Of a stretch of DNA of 64,000 nt, positions 17,541 to 26,394 are shown piece after piece. Numbering within the stretch: position 1 is the first letter of the stretch; every line of letters starts with the position of its first letter. The position numbers were made by a program, and so were the translations under genes. The DNA comes from Mycobacterium sp. ELW1 (GTDB lineage: Bacteria > Actinomycetota > Actinomycetes > Mycobacteriales > Mycobacteriaceae): positions 4,216,001 through 4,280,000 of the forward strand of contig NZ_CP032155.1 in assembly GCF_008329905.1 (NCBI RefSeq), given 5' to 3'. The notes below the pieces were generated by a model. The model saw nothing but the letters and a program-made list of their open reading frames with translations, was not told the origin of the DNA and searched no databases.

Positions 17541-18818
17541 CTAGACGCGAGCGAAATCGGTTTTGCCGCGCTCGAATTCGGCCAGCATGTCGGCGGTCAG
17601 CGTCGGCCTGACCTCACCGATCGCGGAAAGGTAGTCCTCGGTGGTGGCCGGCTGGCCCAGCCCGTGGCGCATCTCGCGTTCGAAGGCGGCCTGCGAACCC
17701 TTGCGCGCCGCGAACTCGATGTCGGCCGGGGTGAAGAACTCCGAGGCGCCGACCAGACGATCGACGTCGACATGGACCAGCGCCTTGCCGAGGTAGCGCT
17801 GCCACACCGCCCGGCGGGCCGGTTGATCCGGCGGCCCCACCGGAATCACGTAGTCGAAACGGCCCGGCCGCAGAAACGCCGAGTCCAGGGAGTGCACAGC
17901 GTTGGTGGCGCACACCAGCAGCCGGTTGTCCTTCTGCCGGAAAGCCGGAATCAGCTTCAGCAGTTCGTTGGTGACACCCAGCTCAGCGGTGGTCGCGCCG
18001 GACCGTGCGGTCGCGATCTCCTCCACCTCGTCGATGAACAACACCAGCTCGTCGAGCTCGGCCAGCTCGGCGAACGCCTCCCGCAGCGAGGCCGCCAGGC
18101 CACCGTTTCCGGTGGCCGCCAGCCGCGACGGGAAAAGCTCCACGAACGGCCAGCCGAGCCGCGACGAGATCGCCTTCGCGAAGCTCGTCTTCCCCGTTCC
18201 GGGCGGGCCGAACAGGATCACCGCTTTCGGCGGCTGCACCCCGTAGCGCTCGGCGACGTCGGGGTGCGCGAGCGGATCGACGATGCGGCGCTCGATGATC
18301 TGCTTCTCCTGCTCCATACCGGCCATCTCGTCGAACAGACCGGGCGGCAGGAACTGACCGCCGAGTTCGTCGAGCAAGTTCGCCTGGTCCAGCCCGAGAT
18401 GCTCGACCATCTCGAAATAGACCAGACCCTCCCGGCGTGCGTAGCCGGAGTTCTCCATCGCCGCCGCCCCGGTGGCCCCGTCGGGCAGTACCGCGCAGAT
18501 CCGCCGCACCCCCTGTGCGCGCAGCCGCCGCTCCAGGTCGCCGAGCAGCGCGCTCCCGATGCCGCGATAGCGCCACCGCGAGCCCAGCGCCACCAGCAGA
18601 ATCCAGGCCCGTTCGCCCTGGGTCTGGGCCACGGCCATGGCGACCACCTCGTCGCCCACTTCGGCCACCACGGCAGGCTGCCCGGAACGGGCGGCGGCCA
18701 TCACTTCGGCAACGGTGAACACCGGCTCACCCGACCCGGGCGCACGGCTCTGATCCCAGACCTGGATCGCCTGGTCGATGTCGTCATCGCGGTAGTCGCG
18801 CAAACGCCATGGCGGCAT
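17541..18818 (-). CDS. GNAT acetyltransferase-AAA+ ATPase fusion
   Basis: 425 residues from ATG 18818, which follows AGGAGG at 18825-18830. The first ~150 residues are a GNAT fold: MPPWRLRDYRDDDIDQAIQV, then LLVALGSRWRYRGIGSALLG, the acetyl-CoA pyrophosphate loop R/Q-x-x-G-x-G/A. The rest is a single AAA+ domain with Walker A GPPGTGKTSFAKA, Walker B ELVLFIDEVEE and the sensor/arginine-finger region FLRPGRFDYVIPVGPPDQ. It resembles the catalytic domain of FtsH/Cdc48-type remodelers, but with no protease and a single ring. It could remodel a partner and acetylate it; the target is unknown. Divergent from cstA. Confidence 0.88.
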   Translation of the reverse strand: MPPWRLRDYRDDDIDQAIQVWDQSRAPGSGEPVFTVAEVMAAARSGQPAVVAEVGDEVVAMAVAQTQGERAWILLVALGSRWRYRGIGSALLGDLERRLRAQGVRRICAVLPDGATGAAAMENSGYARREGLVYFEMVEHLGLDQANLLDELGGQFLPPGLFDEMAGMEQEKQIIERRIVDPLAHPDVAERYGVQPPKAVILFGPPGTGKTSFAKAISSRLGWPFVELFPSRLAATGNGGLAASLREAFAELAELDELVLFIDEVEEIATARSGATTAELGVTNELLKLIPAFRQKDNRLLVCATNAVHSLDSAFLRPGRFDYVIPVGPPDQPARRAVWQRYLGKALVHVDVDRLVGASEFFTPADIEFAARKGSQAAFEREMRHGLGQPATTEDYLSAIGEVRPTLTADMLAEFERGKTDFARV

Positions 18819-19015
18819 GGCCCACCTCCTCGGTTGCGATAGAGGGTGACGGCAGAAGCCGCCAGCGGCATCCCCCAAGCGGGTGGTCTTCGGGATGGGA
18901 CGAACTGGTCAGGAGACCCGCCGAAATCCGCCCCAATTGGGGACCCGCCGAACCTGTGAATGAAAGGATCACCGCACGGCCCGACACTGCACATCTGGCG
19001 CAAGGGAGAAACACT

Positions 19016-21310
19016 GTGGCTGCACCGACCGGCGCGCCGTCGGAACACATGGAAGAGACCAGGGGCGACGTCACCTACATCCGCACCGATCCTGACCTGC
19101 CGCCGGTCGCCATCGTCGACCGGTCGCCGATCACGCTCCGGCACAAACTGATCTTCGGTGCCGTCGCGGTCCTGGGTGCGGTCGCGTGGGCGATCATCGC
19201 GTTCTTCCGCGGCGAGACCGTCAACGCGGTGTGGTTCGTCATCGCGGCGATCTGCACCTACGTCATCGGATACCGGTTCTACGCCCGGCTCATCGAGATG
19301 AAGATCGTGCGGCCGCGCGACGACCATGCCACTCCGGCCGAGATCTTCGAGAACGGCACCGATTACATGCCCACCGACCGGCGGGTGCTGTTCGGTCACC
19401 ACTTCGCCGCGATCGCCGGGGCGGGCCCGCTCGTCGGACCGGTGCTGGCCATGCAGATGGGCTATCTGCCCGGCACGATCTGGATCATCATCGGCGCGGT
19501 GTTCGCCGGATGCGTCCAGGACTTCCTGGTCCTGTCGATCTCCACCCGGCGGCGCGGTCGCTCGCTGGGGCAGATGGCCCGCGACGAACTCGGCGCGGTC
19601 GGCGGCGTCGCGGCGATCGTCGCTGTGCTGGTCATCATGGTCATCCTGCTGGCGGTACTGGCCCTGGTCGTGGTCGGCGCCCTGGCCGAAAGCCCGTGGG
19701 GCGTCTTCTCCATCGCGATGACGATTCCGATCGCCATCTTCATGGGCCTGTATCTGCGTTTCCTGCGCCCGGGACGGGTCTCCGAAGTCTCGTTGATCGG
19801 TGTCGCCCTCCTGCTGCTTGCCGTGGTCAGTGGCGGTTGGGTGGCCGGAACCGATTGGGGCACGGACTGGTTCACGCTGTCCAAGGTCACCCTGTCGTGG
19901 TGCATCATCGTCTACGGCCTCGCCGCCTCGGTGCTGCCGGTGTGGTTCCTGTTGGCGCCCCGCGATTACCTGTCGACGTTCATGAAGGTCGGCACCATCG
20001 CGCTGTTGGCGGTCGGCATCCTGCTGGCCCGGCCGATCATGGAGGCACCGGCGGTCTCGAAGTTCGCCGAGAGCGGCTCCGGTCCGGTGTTCGCCGGCTC
20101 GCTGTTCCCGTTCTTGTTCATCACCATCGCCTGCGGCGCGCTGTCGGGCTTCCACTCACTTATCTCGTCGGGCACCACGCCCAAGCTGCTGGAGAAGGAA
20201 AGCCAGATGCGGCTGATCGGCTACGGCGGCATGCTCACCGAGTCGTTCGTCGCGATCATGGCTCTGGTCACCGCGGCAATCCTGAACCAGCACTTGTACT
20301 TCGCGATCAACGCGCCGTCGGCCCAGACCGGCGCCACCGCCGAGACGGCAGCCAAGTACGTCAACGGCCTTGGCCTGTCCGGTGCCCCGATCACCGGGGG
20401 CGAGATCACCGAGGCGGCAAAGAGTGTGGGTGAGGAGTCGATCGTCTCCCGCACCGGCGGGGCACCGACGTTGGCGTTCGGCATGTCCGAAGTACTGCAT
20501 CAGGTCTTCGGTGGCGCCGCGCTGAAGGCGTTCTGGTACCACTTCGCGATCATGTTCGAGGCGCTGTTCATCCTCACCACCGTGGACGCCGGCACCCGGG
20601 TGGCCCGGTTCATGCTCTCCGACGCCCTGGCCAACCTCGGTGGCCCGCTCAAGAGGCTGCGCAACCCGAGCTGGCGCGTAGGGGCATGGATCTGCAGCCT
20701 GGTCGTGGTCGCCGGGTGGGGTTCGATCCTGCTGATGGGGGTCACCGACCCACTCGGCGGCATCAACACGCTTTTCCCGCTGTTCGGCATCGCCAACCAG
20801 CTGCTGGCCGCGATCGCGCTGACCGTCGTCACCGTCGTGGTGATCAAGAAGGGTCTGCTGAAGTGGGCGTGGATTCCCGGAATCCCGCTGCTGTGGGATC
20901 TAGTGGTCACCCTCACCGCATCGTGGCAGAAGATCTTCTCCGGCGATCCCAAGCTGGGCTACTGGACGCAGCACTTCCAGTACCGCGCCGCCGCGGAGGC
21001 CGGAAAGACCACGTTCGGCTCGGCCAAGAACGCCGATCAGCTGCACGCGGTCATCCGCAACACCTTCATCCAGGGCACGTTGTCGATCGTGTTCGCGGTC
21101 CTGGTGGTCATCGTGGTCCTCGCCGGGGTGATCATGGCGCTGCGGGCCATCCGCGGTGGCGGCCGTGAGCTGACCGAGGACACCCCGGTGGCATCGAAGA
21201 TCTTCGGACCGTCCAGCCTGATCACCACCTCCGCCGAGAAGGAGGTGCAGAAACAATGGGACGCGCTACCCGCGCAGCACGCCAAATCCGTTGGTACGTC
21301 GGCGCATTGA
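19016..21310 (+). CDS. cstA: Carbon starvation protein CstA
   Basis: 764 residues from GTG 19016, preceded by AAGGGAG about eight bases upstream. Around sixteen transmembrane segments run from residue ~40 to ~700; landmarks are ATPAEIFENGTDYMPTDRRV, FGHHFAAIAGAGPLVGPVLA and the CstA signature CGALSGFHSLISSGTTPKLL. CstA/BtsT proteins import pyruvate or peptides during carbon limitation. The last 55 bases overlap the small YbdD-family gene, its usual partner. Position next to ligB matches Rv3063. Upstream in-frame codons (from 18809) lack a ribosome binding site and are not part of the protein. Confidence 0.95.
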   Translation: MAAPTGAPSEHMEETRGDVTYIRTDPDLPPVAIVDRSPITLRHKLIFGAVAVLGAVAWAIIAFFRGETVNAVWFVIAAICTYVIGYRFYARLIEMKIVRPRDDHATPAEIFENGTDYMPTDRRVLFGHHFAAIAGAGPLVGPVLAMQMGYLPGTIWIIIGAVFAGCVQDFLVLSISTRRRGRSLGQMARDELGAVGGVAAIVAVLVIMVILLAVLALVVVGALAESPWGVFSIAMTIPIAIFMGLYLRFLRPGRVSEVSLIGVALLLLAVVSGGWVAGTDWGTDWFTLSKVTLSWCIIVYGLAASVLPVWFLLAPRDYLSTFMKVGTIALLAVGILLARPIMEAPAVSKFAESGSGPVFAGSLFPFLFITIACGALSGFHSLISSGTTPKLLEKESQMRLIGYGGMLTESFVAIMALVTAAILNQHLYFAINAPSAQTGATAETAAKYVNGLGLSGAPITGGEITEAAKSVGEESIVSRTGGAPTLAFGMSEVLHQVFGGAALKAFWYHFAIMFEALFILTTVDAGTRVARFMLSDALANLGGPLKRLRNPSWRVGAWICSLVVVAGWGSILLMGVTDPLGGINTLFPLFGIANQLLAAIALTVVTVVVIKKGLLKWAWIPGIPLLWDLVVTLTASWQKIFSGDPKLGYWTQHFQYRAAAEAGKTTFGSAKNADQLHAVIRNTFIQGTLSIVFAVLVVIVVLAGVIMALRAIRGGGRELTEDTPVASKIFGPSSLITTSAEKEVQKQWDALPAQHAKSVGTSAH

Positions 21311-21447
21311 TGGGCGACAGTCACTACCGCCGTTACGTCGAGCACCACGCCCGCACCCACCCGGGTGAGCCTGTGCTCAGCGAGGCACAGTACTGGCGCA
21401 AGCGGCACAGCGACGCTGACGCCAACCCGAGCGCCCGCTGCTGCTAG
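21256..21447 (+). CDS. ybdD: YbdD/YjiX-family small partner of CstA
   Basis: 63 residues: RWYVGALMGDSHYRRYVEHH then EPVLSEAQYWRKRHSD, the conserved core of the YbdD/YjiX (DUF466) family, with an ARCC tail. Its start lies inside cstA; GGAGGTG at 21241-21247 is the ribosome binding site. Family members are co-encoded with CstA/BtsT and are needed for pyruvate uptake in enterobacteria, so translational coupling here makes functional sense. The gene symbol is by family. Confidence 0.85.
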   Translation: MGRATRAARQIRWYVGALMGDSHYRRYVEHHARTHPGEPVLSEAQYWRKRHSDADANPSARCC

Positions 21448-21471
21448 CCGGTCACGTGGTTGCCGAGTGTG

Positions 21472-21511
21472 ACGCCAGGGCGGCGTTCGGCACCGAAGGT
21501 CGCCCTGGCGT
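21472..21511. terminator. Bidirectional stem-loop terminator between ybdD and the kinase
   Basis: ACGCCAGGGCG (21472-21482) and CGCCCTGGCGT (21501-21511) form a perfect 11-bp stem; the loop contains a nested TTCGG-ca-CCGAA. It lies between two convergent genes 77 bases apart, the expected place for a shared terminator. There is no T-run on either side, which is common for mycobacterial terminators. Confidence 0.7.
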
Positions 21512-21524
21512 TACGTTCGGCGCG

Positions 21525-22145
21525 TCAGCAGCTGTCGACGACGAGATCGCAACGTGGAATGGCGGTCGCGATCAGCCGGGCGTTCGGTTCGTCGACGGAG
21601 TCGACCCAGGCCGCCGCGGCCCGCGGTGTGCGACCGCCCTCGACGTGCCGCCGGATCAGCCGCACCCGCCGCTCGGGCGCCGGGCAGTCGACGTAGTACA
21701 GCCGGGTCAGCAGCGGCCGCACCTGCGCCCACTCCCCATCAGGCAAACCCAGATAGTTGCCTTCGGTGAGCACCAGCCGACTGGCTGCGAGCACCACATG
21801 ACCCGCGGCCACCGGTTCGTCAAGGCGGCGCTCGAAGGCAGGCACATAAACGTCTCCGCGGTCGTACTCCTCGGCGATGCGGCGCAGGATGGCCAGGTAG
21901 CCGGCGGCGTCGAAGGTGTCGAGCGCGCCTTTGCGGTCACGGCGGCCCAACGCGTCGAGGACGGCATTGGACAGATGGAAGCCGTCCATCGGGACGTAGG
22001 ACGCCCCGTCGAAACGCTCCAAGAGGGCTTGCGCCACCGTCGACTTCCCCGCACCCGGCGGCCCGGTGATGCCCACCAGAACTCGGCCTGGCGCCGTGTC
22101 GAGCAGACCGGCGACTTCGGCGGCGAGTATTTCCACGGCGGACAC
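21525..22145 (-). CDS. P-loop nucleoside/sugar kinase (uridine kinase-like)
   Basis: 206 residues from GTG 22145. Walker A GPPGAGKSTVAQAL is near residue 28; YVPMDGFHLSNAVLDALGRR is the substrate/Walker B-like region of the uridine kinase, phosphoribulokinase and pantothenate kinase group; EGNYLGLPDGEW and the lid-like RRVRLIRRHVEGG follow. Members are often annotated nucleoside/nucleotide kinase family or FrcK. The substrate is not determined from sequence. Confidence 0.87.
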   Translation of the reverse strand: MSAVEILAAEVAGLLDTAPGRVLVGITGPPGAGKSTVAQALLERFDGASYVPMDGFHLSNAVLDALGRRDRKGALDTFDAAGYLAILRRIAEEYDRGDVYVPAFERRLDEPVAAGHVVLAASRLVLTEGNYLGLPDGEWAQVRPLLTRLYYVDCPAPERRVRLIRRHVEGGRTPRAAAAWVDSVDEPNARLIATAIPRCDLVVDSC

Positions 22146-22176
22146 GATGGACTGAAACCTACCTTGAGCAGACGAA

Positions 22177-22207
22177 AGGCCCGGTCCCTTGTACAGGGAC
22201 CGAGCCT
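22177..22207. terminator. Terminator-like hairpin in a divergent promoter region
   Basis: CGGTCCCT and AGGGACCG pair perfectly around a TGTAC loop, and AGGC/GCCT extend the stem across one mismatch. On the minus strand the stem is followed by TTTCG, giving an intrinsic-terminator shape. Both flanking genes start away from this spot, so it would terminate neither of them unless it acts in the kinase 5' leader or ends an unannotated minus-strand RNA from the roughly 170 bases to its right. The rest of the 22146-22379 gap shows no gene. Confidence 0.5.
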
Positions 22208-22379
22208 CTCAGTGTCACGTGTGTGGGGCCCGCCCGGCGGCGGCCTCCAGCACTGTTCCCCGGCTGTTGGATCCTCAAACCCGGCCGCGCAGAATGAGTG
22301 ACACCCAGCGCACGCCCGCCACAGACGACGGGCTACGGTTACTTCTGAGAACGGCCGTGCGCAGATGGAGGGACAGCTG

Positions 22380-23612
22380 ATGGACTTGTCGTGGTCGGCG
22401 AAAGATCTTGAGTTCCAAGCTGAGGTGCGGGCGTTCCTCGACCAGAAGCTCACCCCCGATCTGCGGCAGGCCGGCCGGCTGATGACCAGCGTCTACGCCG
22501 ACCACGAGGCCAGCATGGCCTGGCAGGCGATCCTCCATGAGCGGGGCTGGGCCGCGCCGGCGTGGCCGGTCGAGTACGGCGGCTGCGACTGGACTCTGAC
22601 CCAGCACTACATCTTCAGCCGCGAGTCGACTCTCGCCGGGGCTCCCGCGCTGTCGCCGATGGGGATCTCGATGGTCGCGCACGCCATCATCGCCTACGGC
22701 ACGCCCGAGCAGAAGGACTACTTTCTGCCCCGCATCCTCACCGGCGAGGTGTTCTTCTGCCAGGGCTATTCCGAGCCCGAGGCCGGTTCGGACCTGGCCT
22801 CACTGTCGATGTCGGCCGTGCGGGACGGCGACGATCTCGTCTGCACCGGCAGCAAGATCTGGACCACCCATGCCGGCGAGGCCAATTGGATCTTCGCCCT
22901 GGTCCGTACCTCGCGTACGGGCCGCAAGCAGCAGGGCATCACCTTCGTGCTGATCGACATGAGCACGCCGGGCATCGAGATCCGGCCGCTGGTGATGACC
23001 TCCGGCGAGCAGGTGCAGAATCAGCTCTTCTTCGACGGGGTGCGAGTGCCCACGTCGAACGTGATCGGACAGATCGACGACGGCTGGACGGTGGCCAAGT
23101 ATCTGCTGGAGTTCGAACGCGGCGGCGGCGCGACGGCACCCGGGCTGCAGGCGATGGCCCGGGCCATCGCCACGGCGGCCATCGAGCAGCCCGGACCCGA
23201 TGGGGGCCGGCTGATCGACAACCCGGCGTTCGCCGCCAAACTCGCCGATGTCGGGATCCGCGCCGAGGTACTCGAGATTCTCGAATTCCGGGTGCTGACA
23301 ACGGTTGCCGAGGGCGGCCACCCGGGTGCGGCGTCATCGATGCTGAAGATTCTGTCCACCGAGCTCTCGCAGGCGATCACCGAGTTGGCGATGGAGGCGT
23401 CCGGCCCACACGGCCGGGCATACCAGCCGCATGCCACCAAGCCGGGCGGTCCGGTCGCCGACTTCGAGCCGCCCGCAGACGGTTACGTCAGCGGCCAGCC
23501 GTGGCAGGCGGTGGCCCCGCTGCGGTACTTCAACGATCGGGCCGGCTCAATCTACGCGGGCAGCAACGAAATTCAACGCAATATTCTGGCCAAAGCGACA
23601 TTGGGGCTGTAA
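22380..23612 (+). CDS. Acyl-CoA dehydrogenase (large subunit-like)
   Basis: 410 residues from ATG 22380, with GGAGGGA at 22368-22374. Motifs: CQGYSEPEAGSDLASLSM and VCTGSKIWTTHA (FAD and substrate contacts), FFDGVRVPTSNVIG, and a C-terminal YAGSNEIQRNILAKATLGL. Its stop overlaps the start of the next acyl-CoA dehydrogenase in TAATG. Such adjacent unequal FadE pairs in mycobacteria often form alpha2-beta2 heterotetramers acting on sterol side chains or other bulky acyl-CoAs; that assembly is inference here. Confidence 0.92.
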   Translation: MDLSWSAKDLEFQAEVRAFLDQKLTPDLRQAGRLMTSVYADHEASMAWQAILHERGWAAPAWPVEYGGCDWTLTQHYIFSRESTLAGAPALSPMGISMVAHAIIAYGTPEQKDYFLPRILTGEVFFCQGYSEPEAGSDLASLSMSAVRDGDDLVCTGSKIWTTHAGEANWIFALVRTSRTGRKQQGITFVLIDMSTPGIEIRPLVMTSGEQVQNQLFFDGVRVPTSNVIGQIDDGWTVAKYLLEFERGGGATAPGLQAMARAIATAAIEQPGPDGGRLIDNPAFAAKLADVGIRAEVLEILEFRVLTTVAEGGHPGAASSMLKILSTELSQAITELAMEASGPHGRAYQPHATKPGGPVADFEPPADGYVSGQPWQAVAPLRYFNDRAGSIYAGSNEIQRNILAKATLGL

Positions 23613-24748
23613 TGGACTTCAACCTGAACAAAGAACAAGAGCTCCTGCGCGACGGCCTGGGAAAGTTCCTGGCCACCCGCTATGACCTCGAGAAGAGCCG
23701 CACCGCGGCGAAGATCGGGCCGGGCTGGCAGCCCGAGATCTGGCGCGGCCTGGCCGACGACCTCGGCATCCTCGGCGCCGCCTTTCCGGAGTCGGTCGGT
23801 GGAATCGGCGGCGGCCCGGTCGAAATCATGGTGATCGCCGAGGAACTCGGCCGCGCACTGGTGATCGAGCCCTTCATCGACACCGTCGTGGTAGCCGGTG
23901 GCCTGCTGCAGCGCGCCGACAACCCATCCGCCGCAGCACTTTTGGAGCGCATCGCCGACGGCAGCGCGATCGTCGCCCTGGCCGGCACCGAGCCGGACAA
24001 CGGTGACCACGCGGTATCCACCACCGCGGTCCGCGCCGGGGACGAGTGGGTCATCACCGGCGACAAGATCGTCGTCACCGCCGCCCCACTGGCCACCCAT
24101 CTGCTTATCACCGCGCGGACCTCCGGTGAATCTGCTGACCCGCACGGGATTTCGCTGTTTCTCACCGAATTCGACCCCGCCAGCCCGCCGCCCGGTGTCG
24201 AAGTGCACGGGTACCGCACCATCGACGACCGGCGCGGAGCTGACCTCACGTTCGACGGCCTGCGCCTGCCCGCCGACGCACTTCTGGTCGAGGATGCGTC
24301 CCCGACGCTGGCCCGTGCTCGCGACGAGGGCGCGGCAGCGGTCTGCGCGGAGGCGGTCGGCAGCATGCGAAAGGTGTTGTCCGACACGGTCGAATACTGC
24401 AAGCAACGCCAGCAGTTCGGTCAGCCGATCGGCACCTTTCAGGTTCTGCAACATCGCATGGTCGACATGTACATGGAGCTCGAGCAGTCCGTCGCCGCGG
24501 TCTACCTTGCGGTGCTGAACCTGGAGGCCGAGCCGCAGGTTCGGGCCCGGGCGGTCTCGGCGGCCAAGGCCACCATCGGGCGAGCAGCGCGGTTCATCGG
24601 CCAGAACGCTGTCCAACTCCACGGCGGCATGGGGATGACCGAGGAGCTGGCGATCGGCCACTACTTCAAGCGGCTCACCGCGCTGCAGTACGAGTTCGGT
24701 TCCACCGATGAGCACCGAGCGCGGTACGCGAAACTAACCCGCCCTTAA
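23612..24748 (+). CDS. Acyl-CoA dehydrogenase (second subunit)
   Basis: 378 residues starting MDFNLNKEQELLRDGLGKFL. It contains WVITGDKIVVTAAP, YCKQRQQFGQPIGTFQVLQH and the C-terminal QLHGGMGMTEELAIGHYFKR, where the catalytic-base region lies. The GTSEI/GSNEI FAD-contact loop of the partner is replaced by a divergent STDEHRARYA end, consistent with a complementary subunit. The ATG overlaps the upstream stop (TAATG), so translation is coupled. The TAA stop shares TTAA with the stop of the convergent SDR. Confidence 0.9.
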   Translation: MDFNLNKEQELLRDGLGKFLATRYDLEKSRTAAKIGPGWQPEIWRGLADDLGILGAAFPESVGGIGGGPVEIMVIAEELGRALVIEPFIDTVVVAGGLLQRADNPSAAALLERIADGSAIVALAGTEPDNGDHAVSTTAVRAGDEWVITGDKIVVTAAPLATHLLITARTSGESADPHGISLFLTEFDPASPPPGVEVHGYRTIDDRRGADLTFDGLRLPADALLVEDASPTLARARDEGAAAVCAEAVGSMRKVLSDTVEYCKQRQQFGQPIGTFQVLQHRMVDMYMELEQSVAAVYLAVLNLEAEPQVRARAVSAAKATIGRAARFIGQNAVQLHGGMGMTEELAIGHYFKRLTALQYEFGSTDEHRARYAKLTRP

Positions 24749-25584
24749 GCGGTTTGGGCGGCCACCCGCGCCCGCTCCCGCATCGAGGCGATCACGCCGC
24801 CGTCGTTGAGGATGTCGGTTCCGGTCAGATAGGTGGCGCGGTCGCTGGCGCAGAAGGCGAACAGCTCGGCCATCTCCTCGGCCTTCCCCCAGCGGGGCAC
24901 CGCGGCGTTGGCGACCATCGCCCCGGCGCCGGCCTCGGCTTCCAGCAGACCCATCTCGGTGTCCACGGATCCCGGCGACACCGAGACGATGCGCAGGCCC
25001 CGGCCGTTGAACCGCTCGGCCTGCGCGGCGCTATACCACCTGACGAAGGTCTTGCTGATGCTGTAGGCCAGCCCGGAACGCATCTCCTCCCCCGCGATGT
25101 CGCACGCCGCCAGCATCTCGGTCAGGAACCGCGGTTCATCGGTGAAGGCCAGATCGAAATGCTGGGCGGGGACGATTTCGTCGGGCAGCATGTGCGACGC
25201 CATCGACGCCACGTTGACGATCGCAGATCCCTCACCGGCCGAGGCGAAGAACGCCTCGTTGACCCTGAGGGTGCCGATGGCGTTGGTGGTCATCACGTAG
25301 TCGGCGTCGCCCATACTCGGACTGACACCCGCGGTGTGGATCACCGACGCGATCGGCCCGATGCCGGCCGCGGTCTCAAACAGTCGCGCGACGGCATCCC
25401 GGTCGGTGACATCGCAGTGAACCGGCGTCGCCGAGATCCCCAGGCTCTCCAGCTCCGCCACCGCGCCGTCGAGACGGTCCTGCCGGATGTCGCATAGCAC
25501 CACCGTGTGGTCCTGGCCGACGATCTGGGCGGTGGCCCGACCCATGCCGCCCGCACCCCCGGTGATTACCGAAACCCGTGTCAT
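24745..25584 (-). CDS. SDR family oxidoreductase
   Basis: 279 residues from ATG 25584. TGGAGGMGRATAQ is the cofactor loop (residues ~8-20), CDIRQDRL suggests NAD preference (acidic residue after beta-2), and AYSISKTFVRWY is the active-site YxxxK. It has a long insertion between the Ser and Tyr regions (SMASHMLPDEIVPAQHFDLA). Substrate unknown. It may act with the convergent acyl-CoA dehydrogenase pair, but shares no transcript with them. Confidence 0.88.
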   Translation of the reverse strand: MTRVSVITGGAGGMGRATAQIVGQDHTVVLCDIRQDRLDGAVAELESLGISATPVHCDVTDRDAVARLFETAAGIGPIASVIHTAGVSPSMGDADYVMTTNAIGTLRVNEAFFASAGEGSAIVNVASMASHMLPDEIVPAQHFDLAFTDEPRFLTEMLAACDIAGEEMRSGLAYSISKTFVRWYSAAQAERFNGRGLRIVSVSPGSVDTEMGLLEAEAGAGAMVANAAVPRWGKAEEMAELFAFCASDRATYLTGTDILNDGGVIASMRERARVAAQTA

Positions 25585-25704
25585 GCCCGGACGATATCCG
25601 GCCGGCTCGCGCGGGCGGGCAGCAGGGCGGAAAGTGCGTCAGAAACCCGTAATCGACTTTCACCTGCCGGGAGGGTATGCCTGCAAGAGAACAAGGAGGC
25701 ACTC

Positions 25705-26337
25705 GTGTTGAAGACTGTTGCGACAGCGGTGGTACAGGTCGCCGGGGGCGTGGGCAACATCGTGGGAATCCGGGTAGGCACCGAGGAGCCGGCCTTCACC
25801 GTCGAGCGCGTGGTCGACGGTGTCGAGATCCGCCGGTATGGACCCCGCGTCGCCGCCGAGACGGCGATCGATGCCGACGAGGAGTCGGCCCGCAATCAGG
25901 GTTTCCGGCTGCTCGCGCGCTACATCTTCGGCGGCAATTCCGGCAGTGCCAAAATCGCGATGACCGCGCCGGTGGCCCAACAGCCCAGCGAGAAGATCGC
26001 GATGACCGCGCCGGTCGCGACCCAACGCAACGCCTCGGGCGAATGGGTCATCCGCTTCTTCATGCCCTCGAAGTACACCCTCGAGACCTTGCCCACCCCG
26101 ACTGACGACCGGGTGCGGCTCGTGGTGGTTCCCCCCGAGACCGTCGCGGTGCTGCGGTTCAACGGCAGCATCGGCCCGGGCGCGGTCGCCGAGCGCACCA
26201 ACCAACTCATGAAAGCCTTGCACCGCAACGACATCGAAACCACTGGTGAGCCCCTGGCGTGGTTCTACGACCCGCCGTGGACGCTGCCGTGCCGACGCCG
26301 CAACGAGGTGGTGGTCGGCGTCGCCGAGTCCGCGTGA
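25705..26337 (+). CDS. SOUL-family haem-binding protein
   Basis: 210 residues from GTG 25705, set by AAGGAGG at 25693-25699. Family landmarks: EEPAFTVERVVDGVEIRRYG, RLLARYIFGGNSGSAKIAMTAPV, VIRFFMPSKYTLETLPTP and the C-terminal PLAWFYDPPWTLPCRRRNEV. A short duplication KIAMTAPVA ... KIAMTAPVA is visible in the middle, a usual SOUL feature. SOUL proteins bind haem or tetrapyrroles; the role in bacteria is unclear. The N-terminal hydrophobic stretch (TVATAVVQVAGGVGNIVG) is mild and may be a membrane or signal-like segment. Confidence 0.9.
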   Translation: MLKTVATAVVQVAGGVGNIVGIRVGTEEPAFTVERVVDGVEIRRYGPRVAAETAIDADEESARNQGFRLLARYIFGGNSGSAKIAMTAPVAQQPSEKIAMTAPVATQRNASGEWVIRFFMPSKYTLETLPTPTDDRVRLVVVPPETVAVLRFNGSIGPGAVAERTNQLMKALHRNDIETTGEPLAWFYDPPWTLPCRRRNEVVVGVAESA

Positions 26338-26394
26338 TCGGCTGACCCGTTCCATAGCGCACACGAGACGCGCCCAGGTGCCACAATTCCGGGC

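Noticed and set aside
18701..20155. Long minus-strand open frame across the start of cstA
   Set aside because: Low-complexity Asp/Arg/Gln-rich antisense translation; the plus strand encodes the membrane protein CstA.
22146..22379. tRNA or known housekeeping RNA gene in the divergent gap
   Set aside because: The hairpin does not fold into a cloverleaf and I see no T-loop (GTTCRA) or anticodon-arm pattern.
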